Source: Torymus aiolomorphi (Eukaryota; Arthropoda; Insecta; Hymenoptera; Torymidae). Taken from it: DNA of 64,000 nucleotides. A program made the translations under genes and the position numbers. Location: contig CM070877.1 of assembly GCA_036365515.1 (NCBI GenBank), forward strand, positions 6,705,001-6,769,000, read 5' to 3'. This document shows, piece by piece, positions 53,080-62,640 of this stretch; the first letter of the stretch is position 1, and each line of letters begins with the position of its first letter. The notes under the pieces were generated by a model that saw nothing but the letters and a program-made list of their open reading frames with translations, was not told where the DNA came from and searched no databases.

Positions 53080-53686
53080 CCCTGGTAGAAATTTGTCTAT
53101 TTCGAAATGGTCAGAAAGTCAGTAAGTAGCTAGAATAAATGGCTAGTTAATGGCCATGTTGAAACGCTTTTTCCCCTATTATTCGCCCACTTAATAGATT
53201 GGAAATAGAATGACATAACCTCAAAATATTGAATTTGAATTTACTCATAGACTTAACGTTACATTTAAGAGCATTCAATTGTAACTGATAGCTTACAAAA
53301 ATGTAAACAATAAACACAGACTAAAAAAACATTTATAGCACTCCTTTCTTAGGTATTAACTGAAACCCATATTTTTCTATTAGATTCTGTCTCTCTCACT
53401 CCTCGTCATAAGAACAAGCCTTCTAGTAGCCATTTACTAACTAAAAAAACTGACCAACAGTTTCTATTTCTCCCCAATTTTAATACCTTTGAAATAGTTA
53501 AAAACAAGCTTGTGGAAATCTTTAAAAAAAGTCTTTCTATTTTCAATCTATTAAATGGTCGAATAATGTTGGAAAAATCCTTTCATTGATAGATAGAAAT
53601 ATCCAAGATTAGTGGCTAGTTTTCGGCTATACCGCAATAAAACTAGCTATTTATTAGGCAAATAATGAAGTCAGTTTCCACCAGGG
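53080..53686. mobile_element. CCCTGGTAGAAA-ended element, most complete copy
   Basis: The left end is CCCTGGTAGAAATTTGTC and the right end reverse-complemented is CCCTGGTGGAAACTGACT. The inverted repeat is about 14 bp. Subterminal words CTAGCTAT, GGCTAGTT and ATGGCCAT recur near both ends. The 607 bp carry no transposase. Related copies lie at 14648-15313 and, truncated, at 13636-14165. The flanks begin with TT on both sides, so the target duplication may be only two bases. Superfamily unknown. Confidence 0.65.
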
Positions 53687-55878
53687 TTAATGGGTGTTTA
53701 TTACTCTATGCCGCAATGTGATCAATATGAAATTAACCCTCCAATCTTTACGTTTCGATTATACTAATTTGCATTTATGTAAATACAAGTTGATTGAGTC
53801 GTGAAAGGAGCTGACGAGCGTAGAAAGTGTGTAAGGAAGGTTAGAATAAGCAAAGCAAACTTAGATGAGTATTCGTAGAGGTAATGGAGGTATGCGCACG
53901 TGTCTCTGTGCGAGTGTAGACGGTTGCGAGCTCTTGCCCGGCCGACATGTACATAAGGTGGGACCGGAGAGCTTTTGTCTTTTGCTACTTGGGGTTTCTC
54001 ATCTGCGTGCTTGCTCTGGGTTTTCATCCTCCCTTTGCTTTGCTGCACTGATTGTTTCTTTACAAGATGACATGAAGTTGGAAATTATATTCTATACTTT
54101 TATAATAGTATGTTTTTTTAAAAAGTATTTTGCTGAAAACGTCGGCAATTTTTTATCACTGTTTTTCATGCAATTCAATTTATTCTTTGTTTGATATAAT
54201 TTGGAAGAACATTTTACAAGGACCTTTGTAAAATAAAAATTTTAAATGAAATCCTAAAAACCATCGTTGAAACTTATCGTTGAAGTACTACAATAAAATT
54301 CATAAAAATTGTCTACAGTAAAATATGAAGGTTTTAGTTGGCGAAAGAAACTGACCATTGAACAATACTATAAGAATTCGAACTTTCACTGTAAAAGCTT
54401 TATTAAAATCAGGCTGCAGATATTATACCAGAGCGCAAATAAATTGTGCTTACCACAAAAAGAAGAAACAGTTTGTTTTCCGCGAAATCTTCAAATCTAT
54501 ATAGAACGAATAGAGCTATTCTATATGAAAAATAAAATGTACCCTCCTTTCTTCTCAAAACTGAGGTCATATTCGGCTTTAAGGAGTCAAAATACGTGAG
54601 AATATCATAGTCTAGTCCATGGTGCAAATCACTTTTTTATTTTGTGAATACATTTTAAACGGAACTGTCTAATACGATTACAAAAATTACTCGTACAATA
54701 TGTGTTGGTATGTACAAATTAGATAATGACAGAGGCTGGTAAGGTGGTCCATATTTAAAGGCCTGAATATTCATCTTGTTCAAAGTAAAAATGTTATGAG
54801 TGTATGTTGAATGGAAGCTCGTTTTCGCGTTCTCAACAGATATCCTGTAAAGGTTTCAGACTGCTTTAATTTGTAACTCTCAACGTTATCTCGTTTCTTT
54901 AAAACTCTTTGACAGTTATTTCAGAAAGAAAGAATGAACTTTTTCAAAAGCTTGAGAACCTTGTTTTTGCATCTGTTTGTAAATCAATGAATTTCAGTTT
55001 TGATTTAGCACTCACATCCTTCTATTGTTCGAAAAAAGTTTCCAACAATTCTTCAATGAGAAAAAGGTAAAAAATAAATTGTAAGTATAACCAAAACCTC
55101 GATTTTTCACGAAATTTCAATAAAACCCTGGAAATTCGATAACGTACAATCCATAAGCTTATCTGCATGTGTCAATAGTCCGGTGGAAAATGAAGTACCG
55201 TTTCAATATTCTGAGTGTGAAAAATCTTTTTCTTCGCGTGATCAATTCACTATACCCGTAACTTTAGCAAATATTCCACATTGAGGTCCACATATGTGTA
55301 ATTCTGAAAATTTTGACCATTATTAACAATTGAGAATGAGCCAAATGTTACAATATTCAAAGAGAAAGAATAATTCACACGAAGAAGGACATAAAAACTG
55401 AACCTGCGATATAACGAAAATATTTGAAAATCAAGTGATACGCTGTATATTATATTGCTTAACATTCCGTCAGTTGGAGTGTGCGAGAACAGACAAAGCG
55501 TCCTGCGTGAACTATATGCGCACGCGATTACGGCGCTAACGAGGCCGCGCGAGGCGAATTCCCGACCGAAGTTCAGCGAGCCGGCGGTTGCGCCCGGACG
55601 GGAAAGCATCTTGAGCAACTGACGCCGAGGCAACTTCGGCGATGCATATAATAAACATGCGTGCGCGCAGCACTGTTTGCTATCATTAAACCGGAATTCA
55701 GCCACTGCTTCGTTATCCATAATGACGTAATATGCGTACACCTGCACACACGCGATGGGTATTGCTAGCTGGTTATAATACAAACATCTGTAAAAAAAAA
55801 ACTTTGTTAATGAAGTTAACAAGATTTTTTTCGGCTTACATTTTTTCCGTAATGACGAATAATAATGGCTTGCTCAAT
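53687..55878. other. AT-rich DNA, no gene recognised
   Basis: The 190-residue minus-strand frame at 55250-55822 and the frames at 53764-54194 show no family motif. No repeat with defined ends is visible. Confidence 0.45.
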
Positions 55879-56018
55879 AATAGTACATTATGTAACAAGG
55901 GACTAAAGTCGCAGATTATTCCCGCGGGTGAGTTCACCACCAGAGCGAGCGTAGCGAAGCGAGGGCAGTGATCACCCAAGGGAATGATCAACTTTAGTCC
56001 CGTGTTACATATAGTACT
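55879..56018. repeat. Compact hairpin with CGAGCGTAGCGAAGCGAG tip
   Basis: The arms pair TATGTAAC, GGGACTAAAGT and GGGTGA with ATCACCC, ACTTTAGTCCC and GTTACATA. The loop region is CGAGCGTAGCGAAGCGAG. A similar GC-rich tip appears in the unrelated hairpin at 60407-60544. There is no coding capacity. It could be a miniature fold-back element. Confidence 0.75.
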
Positions 56019-56134
56019 TTATTCTCATCGCCACTGTGGCCACTTCATAGATTTGAAAAGTTATTTTGTATTTATGTGTTATAATTTTGTTAGTTTTAAC
56101 CGAATTCACCATAAACATACAAAATTAAACTATG

Positions 56135-56169
56135 TTACTTTATTCCCGCATTATGCGGGAATAAAGTAA
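56135..56169. repeat. Perfect 16-bp inverted repeat
   Basis: TTACTTTATTCCCGCA is followed by TTA and then its exact reverse complement. Related ACTTTATTC text occurs at the end of the preceding hairpin (near 56016), so the two structures may belong to one element. Confidence 0.9.
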
Positions 56170-56214
56170 AAGAGGGAATCAGACGCCACCCTTGCCCGGC
56201 TTTTCAGGCTATAA

Positions 56215-56300
56215 AATGGCGATTATAGTAGAGACGGGAATAAAAATCTTTTCTTAAACATAGGGAGCCCCGCGTTCGAATACCGACCGGGGACCACTGA
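56215..56300 (+). repeat. tRNA-like sequence (SINE-type head or tRNA relic)
   Basis: The stretch GAGCCCCG, CGTTCGAATACCG and CCGGGG (56266-56292) looks like a tRNA T-arm with a B-box similar to the pol III consensus GGTTCGANTCC. A following T run (56302-56307) could be a terminator. The A-box and cloverleaf upstream are poor. It is probably a decayed tRNA-derived SINE rather than a functional tRNA. Confidence 0.35.
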
Positions 56301-56504
56301 CTTTTTTGGAAGAAAAAATTGATCATGTACCTCGGTAAGACCGCGGTTCGCAGACGACACATATAACGGCCTTTCCAGGTGCATGGTAGAATGAACATAT
56401 CCAAGTCACAAATGGTCAGTTTTTAACACTTGGAGGCGACCGCTCTGCCGTACCGGCAGAGAGTACATTAATGCTCATCATCCGCTCGAACAGAAATTAA
56501 CTTA

Positions 56505-57560
56505 CAAGGAATGTATCGCAGATCCGGGTCATGGATCCTCATCAGCTCGCAGGATCTTTTTTCTTTTATCTAAAAATGAAAGCCTGTGCGATACTAGACC
56601 CTAACACTTTGAGGATTCTGAGACACAAGCCCTTGAATTGTTTAAAAATTGAATAGTATTTTCCACTAAAAGTACAGTTTTGGCGGGTGAACCTTCCTCT
56701 AATACCTATAAACAAGCATACAGACATGATTACTAGCTTGGTTATGGTATTACATGGTAAAATGTATAAAAATCTCTAATGAAAGTATCCTTAATTATTT
56801 TACATTACCTTATTTGATGACGTAAAAGTCCTTAAATTACTTATTTGGCGATAAAACCTTGCATTTGTACCTGTAAATAAGCATTCAGACATTATTATCA
56901 CTTAAGTTATGGTTTTATATGGTAAAATGTATTATAATTTTTCACAAAAATACTATTTTTAAATTTACATTACCTTGTTTGAAGTCATACAATGCCTTCT
57001 TTCCCAATATTTCTCATTTAAATTGCAATATAAGCAATTGTCGCCTTGGAGGCCTTGGTCGTCTTGAAGGCATTGCATGACTTCAAACAAGGTAATGTAA
57101 ATTTAACAATAGTATTTTTGTGAAAAATTATAATATATTTTACCTTATAAAACCATAATTTAAGTGATAATAATATTTGAATGCTTATTTACAGGTATAA
57201 ATGCAAGGTTTTATCGCCAAATAGGTAATTTAAGGGCTTTTACGTCATCAAATAAGGTAATGTAAAATAATTAAGGATACTTTCATTAGAGATTTTTATA
57301 CATTTTACCACGTAATGCCATAATCAAGCTAGTAATCATGTCTGTATGCTTGTTTATAGGTATTAGAGGAAGGTTCGCCCGTCAAATCTGTAATTTTAAT
57401 GGAAAATACCATTCAATTTTTAAATAATTTAAGGGCTTGTATCTCAGAATCCTCAAAGCGTTAGGGTCTAGTATCGCACAAGCTTTCATTTTTAGATAAA
57501 AGAAAAAAGATCCTGCGAGTTGGTGAGGATTCATGACCCGGATCTGAGATACACTCCTTG
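56505..57560. mobile_element. 1056-bp palindromic element with tandem pair in each arm
   Basis: The left end is CAAGGAATGTATC and the right end reverse-complemented is CAAGGAGTGTATC. TTA lies on both sides (56502-56504, 57561-57563). The arms, about 490 bp each, are inverted copies. Each arm contains two diverged direct repeats of about 165 bp, recognised by TACCT.TAAA.AAGCAT, CAGACAT and ATGGTAAAATGTAT, near 56705 and 56870 on the left. The TTA duplication would fit PIF/Harbinger-like insertion, but no transposase remains to test this. Confidence 0.8.
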
Positions 57561-57651
57561 TTAGGGCTAACATAATTTAAGGGATTTGAAGACAAGGGCC
57601 TTAGAAAAATCATAAGATCCGGAAAAGGCAACTCGCAAGGCCCCTAACAAT

Positions 57652-57724
57652 ATCCATCTTAGAGTAATGATTAAAGCGTTGGACTAGAAGCTGAAAGGAC
57701 CGAGTTTCAAGTCTCGGTGACATC
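57652..57724 (+). repeat. tRNA-like sequence
   Basis: TTAGAGTAATGATTAAAGCG resembles a D-arm with an A-box, and CCGAG-TTTCAAGT-CTCGG forms a T-arm with a B-box-like loop. GTTGGACTAGAAGCTGAA lies where an anticodon arm would be but pairs badly, and no matching acceptor stem is seen. It is best read as a decayed tRNA or tRNA-derived SINE head. Confidence 0.35.
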
Positions 57725-58351
57725 AAAATTGTTTTAATTTCTTTATTCACAATTTCAGACTTTCTATAATTTAATATGCATATAAATAATATTATAAAGT
57801 AAAAATAATTAGTTTCAATCACAATATTCAATTTAATAAACATTTAAATAAAGATTAACTTGTGTATAATGTAAATATTAAATAATCAATAATAAGCGCG
57901 AAAACCAGGATAAAAGTTTTTTGTTGTTTATATCCGTATTATTATTTATATTTTATTTATTAACAATCGCTTTTATTTACTATTTTTTATTAATAATTAT
58001 CGTTGTTAATATAAATTAATTTAAATTTAATTTAAACAAATAACGATTTTTGTTTGGTAAGAAATTAATTATATAACATTAAATAAATGTTCGTTAACTA
58101 ATAATTTATAGATATTTCATTCTAGAATAATTAAAATCACGATCGAATTGTATCCGAAAAGTAGAAAGAATCTCAGAAAAAAGTGGGACACCACCCGCTT
58201 GGGATCCAAATAGGATTCCCTACAGCATTCCTACTAGTTGCAGGGAATCCCTAGCAGATTCCTTCCTGATTCCTTTTTGAATTTTTACGCGGGAAATCGA
58301 AGAAAATTATTTCCAAACACTGCCCTTGCGGCAAAGCTACTCAGGCCCTTA
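57725..58351. other. AT-rich spacer
   Basis: No gene or defined repeat. It ends at the 9-bp target duplication of the next fold-back element. Confidence 0.5.
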
Positions 58352-58360
58352 CGTTTGGTT

Positions 58361-58784
58361 GGGGGGGGGGGGTCCAAAGTTTAGACGACTCACTTGAAAA
58401 TTGAAGTCAACTATAGATGTGCTCGGTTTCGATATAAGCTACTGCAGATTGTGCAAAATTTCGAAATTCTAAATTACGAAAATCATATTTTCGAATCTAA
58501 CAATTCACCTACTGTCCAAAACATCAATACGATTTCAAAGCAAATATAACTTGTTTCTTATAATGATTTATTTCGAAATATGTTTATTGTATCCCTATTA
58601 AAATTCTATTAATGAAATTCGATGTTTTGGACAGTAGGTGAATTGTTACATTCGAAAATATGATTTTCGTAATTTAGAATTTCGAAATTTTGCACAATCT
58701 GCAGTAGCTTATATCGAAACCGAGCACGTCTATAGTTGACTTCAATTTTCAAGTGAGTCGTCTAAACTTTGGACTCCCCCTCCC
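58361..58784. mobile_element. Second fold-back element with 9-bp target duplication
   Basis: CGTTTGGTT flanks both sides (58352-58360 and 58785-58793). The left end is a 12-bp G run then TCCAAAGTTTAGACGACTC; the right end is its inverted copy, ending in a C-rich run. Arms are about 200 bp and nearly identical apart from the G-rich tips. The loop is short and AT-rich and carries no gene. The 9-bp duplication and GGG start match the element at 23666-24017, though the rest of the arms is different. Confidence 0.85.
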
Positions 58785-58793
58785 CGTTTGGTT

Positions 58794-60406
58794 AGAGCTA
58801 GCCCTATTCATTTACCGTTCTGAAAGCAGGCAGGAGTGGATAACCTGAGCATATTTTCGAATATACTCGAGTTTTATTCATCTGCCCGCTCTTCCTGGTG
58901 TGGATTTCCCCTCGTGACATAGAGGTTTTCCCACACCACAGGAGATGTGCGTATAATATATGCGCGAACTCTGAGCGAATGCAAAGGGAAGGGTGATAGA
59001 ATCAAATGCACCCATACCAAGGCGGTGGGGGCGTTCCGTAAAACCTCGAATATGGTATACGAGTAGGAAAGACAATAAATAAAAAAAGACTGTGCTCGTT
59101 CTCTCTCTGCCCGGGAACGTAGATCAAGCCACGCCTCTCCTCTTTAGCTCCAGCCTCGACCCGTCAATTTGTGTATACATGGCACATGGAAGTTGGTACC
59201 AGAAAGACATCGCCAAATACAACTTTGGAACGAAATATCGGGTGGAGGTAAGCCAATACCCAGTGGAAGGGGAGTGAGCAGAGGAAATGGCAGGGCGGTG
59301 GTGCAGGACGGTGGAGCCCTGCGAGATCTCACAAAATTTTAAGATAAGTAACGTGATCGTTTTCTTTCGTATAAATTCCACAATGTACAATTGATTTTAT
59401 TGGTTTTAATATTTGTATCTATGATGAGGTCGACATAAATTATTTCGCGTTATTATTAAATTTTAAGTATAGCCGAGATGAGAGATACATAGTGGGACAT
59501 GGGAGAGATACATAGGATTAGTGATGACGTAGGCGGCAACAGGCGGGTTGCGTAATAGTATGTAGTTACGATATTTTGACTGACGTATGTTTTGCTCTCT
59601 GTGAACAAAAAGTGATCTGTAATATTTGACGGTGTTTCGACGTAATTATTCAGTTATAAAAGTCTATTCCTTATCAATCATACTTTATTTCTTGCGTTCA
59701 ATTTTAATTATAAAGTAAATAAATTTTACAACAACTTGTATACAATTCGGATATATTACAGTGAAAAAATGTTTCTTTTGGCCAGCGGCGACGACGAATT
59801 TACCCTGGAGGACTAGGCTTGAAATTAAATGTAAACGTGCTGGAAGAAAATTATTGCTTCATATTAATTTAAAATCACGTAGATACTAAAATACATTAAA
59901 CTTAAAGTGAACAGATCCAAACAAAACTCATAATGCACTTACTGAAATTTGTTTGGAATTCAAAACATTGATTTTCAAAGAATTGATTCGCGAAAATTAT
60001 CTGAAAAATTGTAGATAATACTGTGTTTTATTTATTTATTTTTTTTAATTAAAAATCAAAAGCTACGACTGCATCGTAAAGTTACACAAAAATGCACGTG
60101 CTCTAGCATACAAATTTTTATTTAAATGACAAATAAACAATATTGAAAGTACATAAGAAATTGTTTTTACAGAATAAATTTCAATTATATTACTTCTATA
60201 ATAAATAATTGGTGTAGAATTACTAAAAAATCTCTACTACAGAAATTGACTGCACTCGTACTAAAAATTTAATGTAATTTACATTAAATGGAGAGTTGAT
60301 GAAAAAATCTTAAGAAATGGCTGAGAAAATTAGTGCAATGTCAGAAATACTTTTACACCACTCTAACCTCAAAATCATAACTTTAATATGATTATTCGGC
60401 TCTCGT
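58794..60406. other. No gene recognised; one weak exon-like frame
   Basis: An imperfect hairpin (CCTGGTGTGG/CCACACCACAGG) lies at 58891-58942. The plus-strand frame at 59092-59277 contains GAGGTAAGC, which resembles a splice donor near 59246, but no family is recognisable and I do not call it a gene. The rest is AT-rich. Confidence 0.4.
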
Positions 60407-60544
60407 GGTATAAAATACGGTACAACACTGGTGCGTAAGGTGATTTTTACCGCATTCGACTTTTCGCACTCGCTTCGCTCGTGCGAAAAATGTCTCTTGC
60501 GGTAAATAATCACCTTCCACACCCGTATCGTAATGTACTATTAA
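60407..60544. repeat. Compact hairpin with CGCACTCGCTTCGCTCGTGCG tip region
   Basis: The outer arms pair GTGCGTAAGGTGAT and TTTACCGCA with TGCGGTAAA and ATCACCTTCCACAC. The centre at 60461-60489 is a second hairpin, TTTTCGCAC paired with GTGCGAAAA around TCGCTTCGCTC. The architecture resembles the hairpin at 55879-56018, but the arm sequence differs. Confidence 0.8.
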
Positions 60545-60900
60545 TTTTTCACTTCCACGAATTCTCCGAGCTGCAAAGCCAACCTGTTTACGGAAAGCGA
60601 TTCCTCGATAAGATGACAAAGGCGGTGACGCTGTGCGCCATCTCTCTCTCTCTTTCTCTTTTTGTCTCTGTCTCTGTATCTAAAAGAGAAAACTCTTTGC
60701 GGATGCGTAGATTCGTAATTTAATTAGTGGCTTTGCAAAAAACACCGGATCCTACATCTCAAAAAGAAAATAATTCACAAAGCATATGCACTCTATAATT
60801 CTTTTAATATTGGATTTCTATGAATAATACAATCATAGTAAACAGAAAAGTAAAAAGAAGATAAACGTATCGACGTTATAAGGTTAAATTTTAACCACTG

Positions 60901-61150
60901 CACTGAGAGAAAAGAAAGGTTATAATAAACCTAATATCTTAACTATAAATATGAAATTGAAAATCAAACCAACCTTACATATATTAATAGTTAAGATATA
61001 ACGATTATTATGAAGATACATAAAGACTGTATCTTAATTATTAATATATGAAAGATTACTATAGTCTTTTTAAGGTTATTTATAACCTTTTCAACACGGA
61101 AACGTTCAAAGATATCAATATACTGATTATTAGAATTTTTTCTCTCAGTG
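60901..61150. mobile_element. CACTGAGAGAAAAGAA-ended short element (250 bp)
   Basis: The left end is CACTGAGAGAAAAGAAAG and the right end reverse-complemented is CACTGAGAGAAAAAATTC. Both sides are flanked by TG, not TA, so the site may have mutated or differed. Inside, ATATATTAATAGTTAAGATA and TATCTTAATTATTAATATAT form an inverted pair, and GGTTATAATAAACC and AAGGTTATTTATAACCTT are short palindromes. No coding capacity. Confidence 0.85.
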
Positions 61151-62640
61151 TGGTTGTGGACTTGCCACCTTCTTAGTTCCGGTTCTTAGCTAATATACGA
61201 ATATTATCCATTTGCTTCCACGAATGTAACGAAGTGCAAATGCTTTGTGAAGTATTATCCTTTTCTTCAGAACAACCCATTGAAAACGGGAGACTAATTA
61301 GGACTGCTTTATTTAAGTAGCAACTCTTTTATGTAAGCAAAAAGAGAGAAGAAGAAATAAAGAGTAGTGTCATCCCCTTCGTTCTCACATCAGTAAATCG
61401 CTTCCCGGAAAAAGCTTGGCCCTGTAACAAGCGTTGTCGCTCTACATCTGCATTAGCGAATGTAGCAGGCACTTAGTACGATGACAGCAGATCTTTACGT
61501 GAAGTCGTTGTTGACGGACGGTCGCGTAATGATCAGAGAATTAGTGGAAGTAAACAATTTTTTCTGTAACTCTCGTACACTTCGCGTAATAAAATGTCTG
61601 GTATAGCTATAATATTTGTATACTTTATACGCAGGATTAATGCATATTCGTGCCCATACTATGCCTCTATGTAATTTGCATAATCACGCATGTAATTTTT
61701 ATAAATGGAAAGGTAACCCCTATATCTATGGCTCCGCAATGTTAATTCGTAGTAACAATTACACGGGAAAAGAAAAACACATTTTTTGACTGCATAACGT
61801 ATATTCAAATTGTATTCAAATTGTATGTGATTATTTTTGAACGAAAATTGTATAGTCACTATCTATACACGCGCATATTTCATGCATTTGTATATGTCGA
61901 CACACATCCAGATCAACAGCAGTGTACGCGATTTGAAATCTCTGAGGCTAGTGTAACTAAACGAGGGCGTGCATGTAAATACGCGGGCGTGTATGTATTG
62001 TAATTGCGAAATAAACACGCAAACTAATTAATGTCCGTTGCAAGCTCGAGTAGCACCAGCAGCAGCAGCAACGACTGTAGCACGATATGCTTTAAGTGCA
62101 TTCGCTTTGCGCAACCGAGTGTGTATGTATAAGTACAAATATCGCGTGATCCTTGAGAATATTTTATGAGGCAGGTATGCAGATTCTGTGTACCATGTGC
62201 GTTTATATTTTCTTTTTTTCTCTCTTTTTCCGATGCCAGAAAGGATTTCGATGAGTGAAGAGCTGTGTCACTCAGCTTGACGGATAGACACGAGCCGGGC
62301 GCTGTTTTAGATATTTAAAGGCGTTTTATCGTTAAGTGCGCCCCGTAACTTGTTAAATACCCCAGCTTTTAATGTTTCAGTAATGAGAGGATAAATGGGC
62401 TTTAAACCTTCATCAGTGCGTGGAATTGATAATTCAATTACATAAAATATGGCCGTTAATGAATTATAGGTTTATAAAAAAATACCTCAACTTTTCTATA
62501 TAATGGTATAGTGAGATATATATATTTAAAGTACATTTGATATTTGTCACAGCTCTGTTGAGCCATTAATTTGAGCATATTACATTACGTATTCGTAGAG
62601 TAATTTCGCCTTACATCTAATTAGAGAGGAAATGTTGAAA
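61151..62640. other. AT-rich DNA, no gene recognised
   Basis: Apart from a short run of AGC units near 62057-62071, I see no repeat or coding signal. Confidence 0.45.

Noticed and set aside
55250..55822. 190-residue minus-strand open frame
   Set aside because: No recognisable motif; composition changes abruptly along it, from AT-rich to CpG-rich.
59092..59277. Possible exon with a donor-like GAGGTAAGC near 59246
   Set aside because: No family match and only a weak acceptor; one good donor word is expected by chance.
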